The notes beneath the pieces were generated by a model. That model saw nothing but the letters and a program-made list of their open reading frames with translations, was not told the DNA's origin and ran no database searches. A DNA stretch of 64,000 nt. Source: Bombilactobacillus mellis (GTDB taxonomy: Bacteria > Bacillota > Bacilli > Lactobacillales > Lactobacillaceae). Made by a program: the position numbers and the translations under genes. Numbering within the stretch: the first letter of the stretch is position 1; the number at the start of each line of letters is the position of its first letter. Positions 41,956-50,873 of the stretch are shown here, piece by piece. Where the stretch lies: contig NZ_KQ033878.1 of assembly GCF_000967245.1 (NCBI RefSeq), positions 639,561 to 703,560 on the forward strand, read 5' to 3'.

Positions 41956-42588
41956 TTATTTGGCTTCTGAGTGAATAATATTTACAAAAGTGCTCGAAGG
42001 CACTCGGATTAAAGAATAGTCAGTGGCCACATTGCCCGCATGTAATCCTAAACCATTAATTACATTATTCTTATAACGAGCTACCATAGTCATCACGTAA
42101 GCATACTGATATTTCTTGTCATATTTTTCTGCTTGCGGCCACGGATAGTTTTTGGCGTTAAGACTGATCGGCTGGTGTCCATCAGAAATGGAAGCATTAT
42201 TGCCCGGAACTGTAAATTTAGCTCCTTTGACCCAATAAGTGTAATACTGCATTACATTTTTACTTGGGGATTCTTTAGCTTGGACATAAAATCCCTGGTC
42301 ATTTTTAGTCTGCATAACTAACGGCTTAACGTCATAATTTAGATAAACCCGTTGTGTATCTTTCACACTGACTTTATTGAGAAAGGTTAGATAAAACATA
42401 ATACCAATTGCAATTAAAATAATTCCGACTTCTCCAATATCTAGAACACTATTGGGCAAAGAGCGGTGCTTTTTTTGCACAACAATCATTTTTAAATGCC
42501 GTTGGCGAATGTTCCAGACCACTGCTACAATCGCCACAATAATCATTATCCAGATGATTAATCCTAAAAAATTCCAATTTAATTGCAT
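41956..42588 (-). CDS. Membrane protein of unknown function (LVIS_2131-like)
   Basis: The protein of about 210 residues has two N-terminal membrane helices ('FLGLIIWIMIIVAIVAVVW', 8-26; 'VLDIGEVGIILIAIGIMFYLTFL', about 50-72) and an extracytoplasmic C-terminal domain of about 130 residues. The latter has many aromatic and charged residues and no known motif. It resembles the lactobacillus-specific family named LVIS_2131. ATG 42588 is preceded by GGGAG. A perfect TATAAT lies 46-51 bases upstream on the minus strand. Confidence 0.6.
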   Translation of the reverse strand: MQLNWNFLGLIIWIMIIVAIVAVVWNIRQRHLKMIVVQKKHRSLPNSVLDIGEVGIILIAIGIMFYLTFLNKVSVKDTQRVYLNYDVKPLVMQTKNDQGFYVQAKESPSKNVMQYYTYWVKGAKFTVPGNNASISDGHQPISLNAKNYPWPQAEKYDKKYQYAYVMTMVARYKNNVINGLGLHAGNVATDYSLIRVPSSTFVNIIHSEAK

Positions 42589-42724
42589 TACTTCATACTC
42601 TCCCAATTTTTAGAATAACTTGCTGGTGTTTTAATTATAGCTCACTTAGCTACTGCTTAGCCACGAAAATAATCGTTAAAAAAACTTAAACAAGGTCTGA
42701 TTACTTTTATCTCAGGCTTATTCG

Positions 42725-42773
42725 AACACATCATAGTGTGTTTAATTTTTTACAAGACACAATATGTTGTATT
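42725..42773 (+). promoter_or_regulatory. Pair of NrdR-like boxes upstream of nrdH
   Basis: Two imperfect palindromes of the NrdR type, ACACATCATAGTGTGT (about 42726-42741) and ACACAATATGTTGTAT (about 42757-42772), are centred 31 bp apart, i.e. three helical turns as in characterised NrdR operators. The second overlaps the -35 element of the nrdH promoter. NrdR represses ribonucleotide reductase genes when dATP is high. Confidence 0.7.
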
Positions 42774-42795
42774 TGAGTATCGAAGACGCTATAAT
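42767..42795 (+). promoter_or_regulatory. nrdHIEF promoter
   Basis: TTGTAT (42767-42772), 17 bases, TATAAT (42790-42795), 30 bases upstream of the nrdH start codon. Confidence 0.8.
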
Positions 42796-42824
42796 TAGTT
42801 ACAGCTTAGCAAGGGGGTATTTTT

Positions 42825-43055
42825 ATGAACAAAGCACTTACTATTTTCACTAAAAACGGCTGTATTCAATGCAAAATGACTAAAAGATTTCTCACCGAAC
42901 ATAATATAGCTTTTGAAGAACATAACATTAATAACCAACCGCAATACTTGGATTATTTAAAACAGCAGGGTTTTCAAAGTGTACCAGTAGTTATGAGTCA
43001 GAGTGCTACTGTCGTCGGCTTTCGCCCAGATGCCTTAAAGGAGTTGGCACAATAA
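42825..43055 (+). CDS. nrdH: Glutaredoxin-like protein NrdH
   Basis: The 76-residue thioredoxin-fold protein has the redox motif C-I-Q-C (15-18) and the family end 'FQSVPVVMSQSATVVGFRPDALKEL'. It supplies electrons to class Ib ribonucleotide reductase NrdEF. ATG follows AAGGGGG. Its stop codon is immediately followed by the nrdI start. Confidence 0.94.
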   Translation: MNKALTIFTKNGCIQCKMTKRFLTEHNIAFEEHNINNQPQYLDYLKQQGFQSVPVVMSQSATVVGFRPDALKELAQ

Positions 43056-43457
43056 ATGAAAATTGCTTTTTACTCTATAACCGGTCAAACCAAACGTTTT
43101 ATCAAAAAAACAGAGCTGCAGGCTTATGAAATTAGTGATACCGACCCTGACTACGAAATGGGAGCTCCTTACGTATTAGTTGTACCTGCCTATGATGATG
43201 ACATGATGGATGCCGTTATTGATTTTTTAAATTATAAATCTAATGCGCAAAATTTAGTCGGAGTAGCTGGTGGCGGCAATCGTAATTTCAATGATCTCTA
43301 TATTCATACTGCCAAAGATATCGCCAGGGGATTAAATGTCCCAGTTATTTTTGACTTTGAATTTAATGGTACTGATTCAGATGTTAAAAATTTTCGGAAA
43401 GTAGTGGAGCAACTTGAGTCTAAACAATCTCGATATCGCCAAAGTAACATACTTTAA
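43056..43457 (+). CDS. nrdI: NrdI flavodoxin-like protein
   Basis: The 133-residue protein has 'IAFYSITGQTKRFIKK' (FMN phosphate loop) and 'LVGVAGGGNRNFNDLYIHTAKDIARGLNVPVIFDFEFNGTDSDVKNF'. NrdI generates the oxidant that builds the dimanganese-tyrosyl radical in NrdF. It abuts nrdH and overlaps the start of nrdE by 44 bases. Confidence 0.94.
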   Translation: MKIAFYSITGQTKRFIKKTELQAYEISDTDPDYEMGAPYVLVVPAYDDDMMDAVIDFLNYKSNAQNLVGVAGGGNRNFNDLYIHTAKDIARGLNVPVIFDFEFNGTDSDVKNFRKVVEQLESKQSRYRQSNIL

Positions 43458-45588
43458 ATTAAATAATGAATTAAATATACCTGTAGATGGTCATATTCCT
43501 TTAGATCGTGATCATGCCGCTTTAGCGGCATTTTTTAAAGAAAATGTCATTCCTAATACTAAACTAGCGGCGACTTTAAAAGAGCATTTGACCAATCTCA
43601 TAGATCAGGGATATCTGGAAAGCGACTTTTTACAACAATATTCGTGGGATTTTATTCAAGATTTATACGACTATTTAAAAAGTCAGCACTTTCAATTTAA
43701 ATCCTTTATGGCAGCATATAAATTTTATAATCAATATGCTCTTAAAAGTAATAATGGCGACTATTATCTAGAAAATTATGAATTACGAGTTTTATTTAAT
43801 GCGCTCTATTTTGCTGGAGGCAATACCCAACTAGCCCAACAATTAGCAACGGAAATGATTCACCAACGCTATCAGCCTGCCACGCCTTCTTTTTTGAATG
43901 CAGGCAAAAAACGTCGCGGAGAGTTTGTGTCTTGTTTTCTATTGCAGATTACTGACGATATGAATTCTATCGGCCGGGCTATAAATAGTGCCTTACAGCT
44001 ATCACGTATTGGTGGCGGCGTGGGTTTAACTTTATCTAATCTGCGCGAAGCCGGTTCACCTATTAAGGGTATTAAAGGCGCTTCCAGTGGGGTATTACCG
44101 GTGATGAAACTTCTGGAAGATAGCTTTAGTTATAGTAATCAGTTAGGTCAACGTCAAGGAGCGGGCGCAGTTTATTTAAATATTTTTCATCCTGATATTA
44201 TGGATTTTCTCTCCGCTAAAAAGGAAAATGCTGACGAGAAAATTCGCGTCAAAACTCTTTCTTTAGGAGTTATTGTTCCGGATAAATTTTATGAATTAGT
44301 CAGAAATAACGCGGACATGTATTTGTTTAGCCCCTATGATGTTGAACGAGTATATGGAGTTCCCTTTTCTTATGTCGACATTACCAAGGAATATGACAAG
44401 ATGGTAGCTAATGATCAAATTACCAAATATAAAATTCCGGCCCGCGAAGTAGAACTGGAAATTAGTAAATTACAACAAGAATCAGGCTATCCTTATATTT
44501 TAAATATTGATACGGCTAATCGTGCTAACCCAATAGCTGGGAAAATTATTATGAGCAATCTTTGTTCTGAAATTCAACAAGTACAAATTCCTTCCACGCT
44601 CAACGATCGGCAAGATTATGTACAAATGGGAACTGATGTGAGTTGTAATTTGGGTTCAACGAATATTCCTAATTTAATGACCAGTCCGGATTTTGGCCGC
44701 TCAGTCCGGGCAATGACGCGGGCTTTGACCTTTGTTTCGGACCATTCTAATATTGAAGCAGTGCCTTCTATTCAAAAAGGAAATCATCTTAATCATGCTA
44801 TTGGTCTCGGCGCCATGGGACTGCATACTTATTTGGCAATCAATCAAATTGAGTATGGCTCACCTACAGCCTTAGAATTTACTAGTGTTTATTTCATGCT
44901 CTTGAATTATTGGACTTTGGTGGAAAGTAACAATATTGCTCAAGAGCGCCAGCAAACTTTTGCGAATTTTAGTCAATCTCGCTATGCTGATGGCAGTTAT
45001 TTTTCTCAATATATAGAACATGATTTTCGGCCGCGCAATCCACAAGTTCAAAAACTCTTTCAAAATATTTTTGTACCCGGGCCGCAAGATTGGTTGCGCC
45101 TAAAAAATAAAGTTCAAAAAGATGGTTTATATAATGCTTACCGTTTGGCAGTAGCCCCAACTGGTTCTATTTCTTACATTAACGATACCAGTGCCAGCTT
45201 GCAGCCCATCACTTGGCTGGTAGAGGAGCGTCAAGAAAAGAAAAATGGTAAATTGTATTATCCAGCGCCCCACTTAAGCAATGAAACCATCCCTTATTAT
45301 AAGTCTGCTTATGATACAGATATGCGCAAAGTTATTGATACTTACGCTGCGGCTCAACAACATGTCGATCAAGGTATGAGCTTGACTTTGTTTGTCCGTT
45401 CATCAATTCCAGAAGGATTATACGAATGGAAAACCTCCGATGAAGAAGGTAAGCAAACTACACGTGATCTGACGATTTTACGTAATTATGCTTATTATAA
45501 GGGAATTAAGTCGTTATACTACGTGCGGACTTTTACCGACGATAGTACTGAAGTCGGCGTTAACGAATGTGAAAGCTGTACAATCTAA
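43414..45588 (+). CDS. nrdE: Class Ib ribonucleoside-diphosphate reductase alpha subunit NrdE
   Basis: The 724-residue catalytic subunit reduces ribonucleoside diphosphates. The active-site cysteines are in 'GEFVSCFLLQI' and 'SCNLGSTNIPN', the radical-transfer and substrate region in 'NHLNHAIGLGAMGLHTYL' and 'YRLAVAPTGSISYINDTSASLQPI', and the C-terminal shuttle pair is C-E-S-C ('NECESCTI'). It lacks an N-terminal ATP-cone, as expected for class Ib. The start is TTG inside the 3' end of nrdI, behind GGAG. Confidence 0.96.
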   Translation: MSLNNLDIAKVTYFKLNNELNIPVDGHIPLDRDHAALAAFFKENVIPNTKLAATLKEHLTNLIDQGYLESDFLQQYSWDFIQDLYDYLKSQHFQFKSFMAAYKFYNQYALKSNNGDYYLENYELRVLFNALYFAGGNTQLAQQLATEMIHQRYQPATPSFLNAGKKRRGEFVSCFLLQITDDMNSIGRAINSALQLSRIGGGVGLTLSNLREAGSPIKGIKGASSGVLPVMKLLEDSFSYSNQLGQRQGAGAVYLNIFHPDIMDFLSAKKENADEKIRVKTLSLGVIVPDKFYELVRNNADMYLFSPYDVERVYGVPFSYVDITKEYDKMVANDQITKYKIPAREVELEISKLQQESGYPYILNIDTANRANPIAGKIIMSNLCSEIQQVQIPSTLNDRQDYVQMGTDVSCNLGSTNIPNLMTSPDFGRSVRAMTRALTFVSDHSNIEAVPSIQKGNHLNHAIGLGAMGLHTYLAINQIEYGSPTALEFTSVYFMLLNYWTLVESNNIAQERQQTFANFSQSRYADGSYFSQYIEHDFRPRNPQVQKLFQNIFVPGPQDWLRLKNKVQKDGLYNAYRLAVAPTGSISYINDTSASLQPITWLVEERQEKKNGKLYYPAPHLSNETIPYYKSAYDTDMRKVIDTYAAAQQHVDQGMSLTLFVRSSIPEGLYEWKTSDEEGKQTTRDLTILRNYAYYKGIKSLYYVRTFTDDSTEVGVNECESCTI

Positions 45589-45603
45589 TTAAAGGAGTAA
45601 AAT

Positions 45604-46578
45604 ATGGTTGAAACTTATTATAAGGCAATTAATTGGAATCAAATAGAAGATAAAGTCGATAAAGCAACTTGGGAAAAACTGACGGAACAATTTTGGTTGG
45701 ATACTAGAATTCCTCTATCCAACGATCGTGACGATTGGCGGCAATTATCTGAAGTGGAACATACTTTAGTCGGACGGGTTTTTGGAGGCTTAACTTTATT
45801 AGATACACTTCAATCACAAGATGGAATGGATCAATTACGCCGAGATACCCGGACCCAAGAAGAAATGGCCGTTTTTAATAATATTCAATTTATGGAATCA
45901 GTTCATGCTAAAAGTTATTCTTCGATTTTCAGTACTTTGAATACTACCGAAGAAATTGAGGAAATTTTTGACTGGACTAATCACAACCAATATTTACAGC
46001 ATAAAGCCGAAGTCATTAATGAAATTTATCAAAACGGAAAACCTCTAGAAAAAAAAGTTGCTTCAGTTTTTTTAGAAACCTTCCTTTTTTATTCCGGTTT
46101 TTACACACCTCTGTATTATTTAGGGAATAATAAACTTACCAATGTTGCCGAGATCATTAAATTAATCATTCGTGATGAGTCCGTTCATGGTACGTATATT
46201 GGTTATAAATTTCAATTAGGTTTTAATGAATTAAGTCAATCAGATCAACAAAAACTACAAGATTGGATGTATGATTTATTATATAGTCTTTATGATAATG
46301 AAGAAAAATATACTTCTTTACTCTATGATGATATTGGTTGGACAGATGATGTAAATAAGTTTTTACGCTATAATGCTAATAAAGCCCTCATGAACTTAGG
46401 GCAAAATCCTCTCTTTGCTGACGGCAATGCAGAAAATGTCAATCCAATTGTTATGAATGGGATTTCGACTGGTACTAACAACCATGATTTCTTCTCTCAG
46501 GTAGGAAATGGTTATCTGCTCGGCAAAGTAGCTGCTATGAAAGATTCAGATTATAATATTGGTTTAGATAAAAAATAA
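45604..46578 (+). CDS. nrdF: Class Ib ribonucleoside-diphosphate reductase beta subunit NrdF
   Basis: The 324-residue radical-bearing subunit has metal-ligand helices 'NNIQFMESVHAKSYSSIF', 'ASVFLETFLFYSGFYTPLYYLG' and 'IKLIIRDESVHGTYIGYKFQ'. It carries the Mn/Fe-tyrosyl radical used by NrdE. It is the last gene of nrdHIEF, followed by a strong terminator. ATG follows AAAGGAG. Confidence 0.96.
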   Translation: MVETYYKAINWNQIEDKVDKATWEKLTEQFWLDTRIPLSNDRDDWRQLSEVEHTLVGRVFGGLTLLDTLQSQDGMDQLRRDTRTQEEMAVFNNIQFMESVHAKSYSSIFSTLNTTEEIEEIFDWTNHNQYLQHKAEVINEIYQNGKPLEKKVASVFLETFLFYSGFYTPLYYLGNNKLTNVAEIIKLIIRDESVHGTYIGYKFQLGFNELSQSDQQKLQDWMYDLLYSLYDNEEKYTSLLYDDIGWTDDVNKFLRYNANKALMNLGQNPLFADGNAENVNPIVMNGISTGTNNHDFFSQVGNGYLLGKVAAMKDSDYNIGLDKK

Positions 46579-46593
46579 TATTTTTCTAAATCC

Positions 46594-46643
46594 AAAAAGA
46601 CCACCAATTGAGCCTTACGACTCTAATATTGGTGGTCTTTTTT
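46594..46643 (+). terminator. Bidirectional terminator between nrdF and exonuclease III gene
   Basis: Stem AAAAGACCACCAAT/ATTGGTGGTCTTTT with an 18-base loop and T/A-runs on both sides; it serves the two convergent genes. Confidence 0.94.
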
Positions 46644-46666
46644 AGACTAATTCAATTAATGGGCTT

Positions 46667-47527
46667 TCATAAATCTATTTGTAATAGTATTGGCAAATGA
46701 TCCTGCCGTTCACCTGTAGTTAAAGGGACACAGGACTTAATTTTACTTGTTAAAGTTTTTGATAAGACCCAATAATCTATCCTCCAGCCTGAATTATTTT
46801 TTTTACTGGTTTTTACTCGTTGGGGAAACCAAGTATACAGACTGCAATTTTCTTGATAATATCCTGTAGCTTGAGGATAAATTTCTCGAAAAGCATCAAT
46901 AAATCCGGCCTCTAATAATTGGGAGAATTTTTGTCGCTCTTCATCAGTAAAACCGGCCGTTTGATGATTATTAGCAGGATGAGCGAGATCATTTTCTTGA
47001 TGCGCCACATTAAAATCGCCACAAGCCAAAACCGGTTTTGTTTGGGTCAAACTCATTAAATATGCACGATATTTATCATCCCAAATTTGCCGCAAAGAAA
47101 GTCGCTCCAAATGTTGTCCAGAATTGGGCGTATACACAGTAGAAACAAAAAAATCAGGAAATTCTAAGGTGATAATTCGTCCTTCATCATCCATGGTTTC
47201 CGGAGCATTAATATGGGGATAACTACTTTGCGGCTGGGGTAAAGTTTGTAAGTATAAAATCATTGTCCCTGCATAACCCTTACGTGCCGGAGGTTGCGAA
47301 GAGCGATAAACTACTTGATAATCAGGAAAATATTCTGTCACCAGCTGTAATAACTTCTTTACTTTATTAGGATCAGCGGGCATTTTAGTTTCTTGAAGCG
47401 CTACAATATCCGGGTGGATCTGAATAATTTTTTGTAGAACTTTTCTGGTTAAAATACTGCGGGGACTTTTACTAGTTAGGGCCGCATTTAAGGAATCAAT
47501 ATTCCAACTAATCAACTGATATTCCAT
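46667..47527 (-). CDS. xth: Exodeoxyribonuclease III (ExoA/XthA-type AP endonuclease)
   Basis: The protein of about 286 residues of the EEP nuclease fold has 'LISWNIDSLNAAL', 'DIVALQETKM', 'VSTVYTPNSG', 'PVLACGDFNVAHQENDLAHP' and 'RIDYWVLS', with C-terminal 'DHLPILLQI'. These are the catalytic Asn, Glu, Asp and His of AP endonucleases. It cleaves abasic sites in DNA repair. The ATG at 47527 has GGGAG eight bases upstream; earlier starts are too close to that site. Confidence 0.93.
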   Translation of the reverse strand: MEYQLISWNIDSLNAALTSKSPRSILTRKVLQKIIQIHPDIVALQETKMPADPNKVKKLLQLVTEYFPDYQVVYRSSQPPARKGYAGTMILYLQTLPQPQSSYPHINAPETMDDEGRIITLEFPDFFVSTVYTPNSGQHLERLSLRQIWDDKYRAYLMSLTQTKPVLACGDFNVAHQENDLAHPANNHQTAGFTDEERQKFSQLLEAGFIDAFREIYPQATGYYQENCSLYTWFPQRVKTSKKNNSGWRIDYWVLSKTLTSKIKSCVPLTTGERQDHLPILLQIDL

Positions 47528-47552
47528 AGCCATTTCTCCCTTCACTATTTAG

Positions 47553-47918
47553 TTAGCGTCCGATCCAATAACCGGCAATCATTGCACCTAGCAAAATAAT
47601 TAAGACAAACGTTGTAATATAAGTATACAAATAATCATGTTCTTTAAAAAAAGCATAAATTGAAACTACTACCCGCAACACTGGAGTTAAGATCAACAAA
47701 AAAACACCCAACATTAAAACAGCATCTGGTTTCAGAGCTAATAATCCTTGTCCAATTGCCTTAAAACTTGTGGGAAACTGATTAGCAGAGTAGCCGCCAT
47801 TGCCCTCAATCATTAACATTAATAGCCCGATAATCATAACGGCCACCGAAATAATGACTCCAATCCGCAAAATTTTGCCAATGATCAGTTCAATTTCATT
47901 CATTTCCTGTTTATTCAT
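47553..47918 (-). CDS. DUF1634-family membrane protein
   Basis: The 121-residue protein has three membrane helices ('LRIGVIISVAVMIIGLLMLMI', 'LKPDAVLMLGVFLLILTPVLRVVVSIYAFF', 'YTYITTFVLIILLGAMIAG'). DUF1634 proteins are often encoded next to TSUP-family exporters, as here where its start directly follows the TSUP stop. It is probably an accessory subunit. Confidence 0.85.
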   Translation of the reverse strand: MNKQEMNEIELIIGKILRIGVIISVAVMIIGLLMLMIEGNGGYSANQFPTSFKAIGQGLLALKPDAVLMLGVFLLILTPVLRVVVSIYAFFKEHDYLYTYITTFVLIILLGAMIAGYWIGR

Positions 47919-48776
47919 TTAAATGTTCACCCCAAACCCCTTCAAAATCATTTGTAAACCTAAATATAATAAAATAGGAATAAAAATAATCCGAATAACT
48001 TTCGGCCGTAAATGTTGCATAATTCGACTTCCCAACATAGCTCCAAATACTACTCCAACAGATAAAGGCACTGCAATATGAGGCACAATAGTCCCATTAA
48101 AAAAATAGACCGTAGCACTGGCGGCGGCAGTAACTCCCATCATTAAATTACTAGTAGCACTAGATGGTTTAAGTGGCATTTTCATAATATTATCCATAGC
48201 GATTACTTTAAAAGCACCACTGCCAATACCTAAAAGTCCACTGGCTAACCCAGCAACGAGCATCATTAAAAAACCGCCAGGAACATTTTGAACTTGATAG
48301 TTAACTTCTTTTTTCGTGGCTTTATCATAATAACTGCCATCTAAACGTAATTTTTGAGCTAAAGTATCCCCCTGGACAGCCTGGGTAGTTGCATCCTTAG
48401 TCTTACCCAGTAACTTCTTGATCATTGTATAACTGGAATTCAAAACTAATAGACCGAATAAAATATATAAAATAGCCTTGGGTATCACGCCATTTAAAGC
48501 CGCCCCACTGACCGCTCCAATTGTCGTTGCAATCTCTAAAAACATGGCAACACGTAAATTCAACATTTCATCTTTCAGAAAAGAAATTGTTGCCCCTGAG
48601 CTGGTAGCAATAACGACAATAATACTGGCCCCAATAGCATATTTAATATCTAGGCCCATAGCCACGGTTAAAATCGGTGTGACAATCATTCCCCCGCCAA
48701 TTCCTAAAACCGCTCCTAAAATTCCAGCTAACAGTCCAGTAATTAACATCAATAATAAATTATTAGCAGTAATCAT
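47919..48776 (-). CDS. TSUP (TauE/SafE) family anion transporter
   Basis: The 285-residue membrane protein has eight helices and the two family repeats 'GILGAVLGIGGGMIVTPILTVAMGLDIKYAIGASIIVVIATSSGATISFL' and 'GLASGLLGIGSGAFKVIAMDNIMKMPLKPSSATSNLMMGVTAAASATVYF'. TSUP members move sulfite, sulfonates or organosulfur anions; the substrate here is unknown. Its start overlaps the upstream gene's stop (ATGA). Confidence 0.9.
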   Translation of the reverse strand: MITANNLLLMLITGLLAGILGAVLGIGGGMIVTPILTVAMGLDIKYAIGASIIVVIATSSGATISFLKDEMLNLRVAMFLEIATTIGAVSGAALNGVIPKAILYILFGLLVLNSSYTMIKKLLGKTKDATTQAVQGDTLAQKLRLDGSYYDKATKKEVNYQVQNVPGGFLMMLVAGLASGLLGIGSGAFKVIAMDNIMKMPLKPSSATSNLMMGVTAAASATVYFFNGTIVPHIAVPLSVGVVFGAMLGSRIMQHLRPKVIRIIFIPILLYLGLQMILKGFGVNI

Positions 48777-49267
48777 TTATCTTTTGCTTCCTTTTGTGGT
48801 TGTTGAATCTGATTATCATAATTTGATAAAGCTTGTTGCAGATTATCATGCACCATTTTTACAATTTCTGATATTTGAGTTTCTGCCTGACTAGGATCAG
48901 CCAGAATCTGATCAATCCTTAAATGTGAAGCGTTAATAAACTCACTGAAAGTAACCAAATATAAATGGATTTCTGTTCTTTGCTCAGGTTCGAAAAAGTT
49001 ACTAACTTTTTGATAATCCTGAAATGGTAAGTTAATAATCCCGGTTTGCAAAGCGAAGGTAATGGGAAAAGGTAAGCCGCTAATTATTAACTGCCCCTGA
49101 GCTAAATAACCACTTGCCACTGCATCTTGGATTTGTTGACATAATTGTTTTAAGGAATCTTGTAATTTCGTTTGAGCCAAGCGGCGGGTTAATTTTAATT
49201 CGAGAGTGAAATTTTGATAAGATTCTGCCGCAATTTTAGTTTGATACTGTTTAACTTCGATTTCCAT
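48773..49267 (-). CDS. Hypothetical protein encoded in the TSUP operon
   Basis: A 164-residue soluble protein with no recognised motif. It starts with beta-strand-like 'IEVKQYQTKIAAESYQNFTLELKLTRRLAQTKLQDSLKQLCQQIQDAV' and ends in a Gln-rich helix. It is translationally coupled (ATGA overlap) to the TSUP transporter, so it may regulate or assist transport. The plus-strand frame over part of it is a shadow. Confidence 0.7.
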   Translation of the reverse strand: MEIEVKQYQTKIAAESYQNFTLELKLTRRLAQTKLQDSLKQLCQQIQDAVASGYLAQGQLIISGLPFPITFALQTGIINLPFQDYQKVSNFFEPEQRTEIHLYLVTFSEFINASHLRIDQILADPSQAETQISEIVKMVHDNLQQALSNYDNQIQQPQKEAKDK

Positions 49268-49387
49268 AAACTAACCTCACATTTCTTATCATGCCACCAT
49301 AATACTCTTGCTGGAGTCTTGTTTCAAATGTTCAAATGGTTTAAATTATATTCAAACATTTAAAAATAAAGTTAAGGAGAAAAAACT

Positions 49388-50704
49388 ATGACTAAGCCTA
49401 AAAGTAGTTCTCAATTAAGTCAACAGTTTCCTATGATTACACAGTTAAAAGAATATCAACCACTTTTTTGGCGCAACCCAGATTACGGTCAGACAGATCC
49501 GCATTTGCCTTTTACTTCGGAGTACATTTTTGATGCTGTAGCTCGTTGGGAACGCTTTGCTCCCTACTTAGCAGTAGTTTTCCCGGAAACGGCCCATCTA
49601 AACGGTATTATTGAATCTCCTTTAACTAGAATTGAGCGGATGCAAAGTTCCTGGTCTCAATATAACAATTGGACTTTACCAGGTTCTTTATATCTTAAAC
49701 AAGATAATGTACTGCCTATTTCCGGATCTATTAAATCACGTGGTGGTATTTATGAAGTGCTCAAGTTTGCTGAACATATCGCTTTAACCCAGGGTGATTT
49801 AACATATATGGATGATTATTCTATCCTTGCTACACCGCGTTATCATCAATTATTTTCTCATTACGGCATTACTGCTGGTTCAACCGGTAATTTGGGTTTA
49901 AGTATTGGCATTGCAGCGGCCAGCTTTGGCTTTCAAACTACTATTCATATGTCACATGATGCCCGTTCATGGAAAAAAGCTAAATTAAGAGCAAACGGTG
50001 TTCATGTCATTGAACATGATGCCGATTGTAATTTTGCCGTAGAACAAGCCAGAAAACAAGCAGCTCAAGATAAATATACTTATTTTATTGATGATGAAGG
50101 CTCGGCCGATCTCTTTTTAGGATATGCAGTAGCGGCAGTGCGGCTGCAAAAACAATTAGCCGATCAACATATTCCTCTGGATCGACAACATCCGGTTTTT
50201 GTTTATTTGCCTGCGGGTGTAGGTGGCAGTCCCAGCGGCGTAACTTTTGGATTGAAAAAGATTATGGGACCTTATATTCACGGAATTTTTGCTGAACCTA
50301 CTCATGTCCCTTCGGTAACTTTAGGAATGCTTACCGGTTTAAATCATGATATTTCCGTTTATGATATCGGTTTAGATGGCAAAACAGCGGCTGATGGCTT
50401 AGCAGTCAGTCGACCTTCATTTTTGGCAGGTAAGATGATGAAAACTTTATTATTAGGCTGTGCAACTTTTAGCGATAATGAAATTTTTAAATATTTAGCA
50501 CTTTTAGCTGACAGTGAAAATATTAATATTGAACCTTCAGCAGCGGCTGGGTTTGCTGTTATTAAAGAAAGTCTCCAAGCTTTGCAGACTGACTATCCAT
50601 TGAAGCAAGCTACTCATATTGTTTGGTCTACAGGCGGGAGCATGGTTCCGAAGGCCGATCAGAATAATTTTTATCAAATCGGCAACCGCCTTTTAAATAA
50701 TTAG
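49388..50704 (+). CDS. dsdA: D-serine dehydratase (D-serine ammonia-lyase)
   Basis: The 438-residue PLP enzyme converts D-serine to pyruvate and ammonia. The Schiff-base Lys116 is in 'ISGSIKSRGGIYEVLK', the phosphate-binding loop is 'SVTLGMLTG' and 'GVGGSPSGVTFGLKK', and 'AGSTGNLGLSIGIAAASFGFQTTIHMSHDARSWKKAKLRANGVHVIEHD' is typical of DsdA. It precedes an amino-acid permease with its own promoter, suggesting uptake and catabolism or detoxification of D-amino acids. ATG follows AAGGAG. Confidence 0.95.
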   Translation: MTKPKSSSQLSQQFPMITQLKEYQPLFWRNPDYGQTDPHLPFTSEYIFDAVARWERFAPYLAVVFPETAHLNGIIESPLTRIERMQSSWSQYNNWTLPGSLYLKQDNVLPISGSIKSRGGIYEVLKFAEHIALTQGDLTYMDDYSILATPRYHQLFSHYGITAGSTGNLGLSIGIAAASFGFQTTIHMSHDARSWKKAKLRANGVHVIEHDADCNFAVEQARKQAAQDKYTYFIDDEGSADLFLGYAVAAVRLQKQLADQHIPLDRQHPVFVYLPAGVGGSPSGVTFGLKKIMGPYIHGIFAEPTHVPSVTLGMLTGLNHDISVYDIGLDGKTAADGLAVSRPSFLAGKMMKTLLLGCATFSDNEIFKYLALLADSENINIEPSAAAGFAVIKESLQALQTDYPLKQATHIVWSTGGSMVPKADQNNFYQIGNRLLNN

Positions 50705-50794
50705 CCAATCAGCCTTGACTCTTATTAAGATTGATCAACTGCTCATTTATTTCTCATTTAATTAGTTATTATTTGAGTGATTTTCTAATAAAGT

Positions 50795-50830
50795 TTTTCA
50801 TAGCCTTTATTTTATGCTACAATAAAGGCT
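50795..50830 (+). promoter_or_regulatory. Extended -10 promoter with overlapping palindromic operator
   Basis: TTTTCA (50795-50800), 17 bases, then TG-C-TACAAT (TACAAT at 50818-50823). A perfect inverted repeat AGCCTTTAT (50802-50810) and ATAAAGGCT (50822-50830) spans the spacer, -10 and start region. No T-run follows, so this looks like an operator rather than a terminator. It drives the permease gene. Confidence 0.65.
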
Positions 50831-50873
50831 TAATTATTACGGTTAATTACAATTTGATGAGGAGTTGTTCACT

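Noticed and set aside
48478..48894. 138-residue plus-strand frame across the TSUP gene
   Set aside because: It lies antisense to a clear membrane protein. Its composition mirrors the complementary hydrophobic codons and it has no ribosome site; shadow frame.
49320..49375. AAATGTT/AACATTT inverted repeat upstream of dsdA as a LysR-type operator
   Set aside because: Arms are short, A+T-rich and widely spaced, with no T-N11-A core; chance is likely and no adjacent regulator gene exists.
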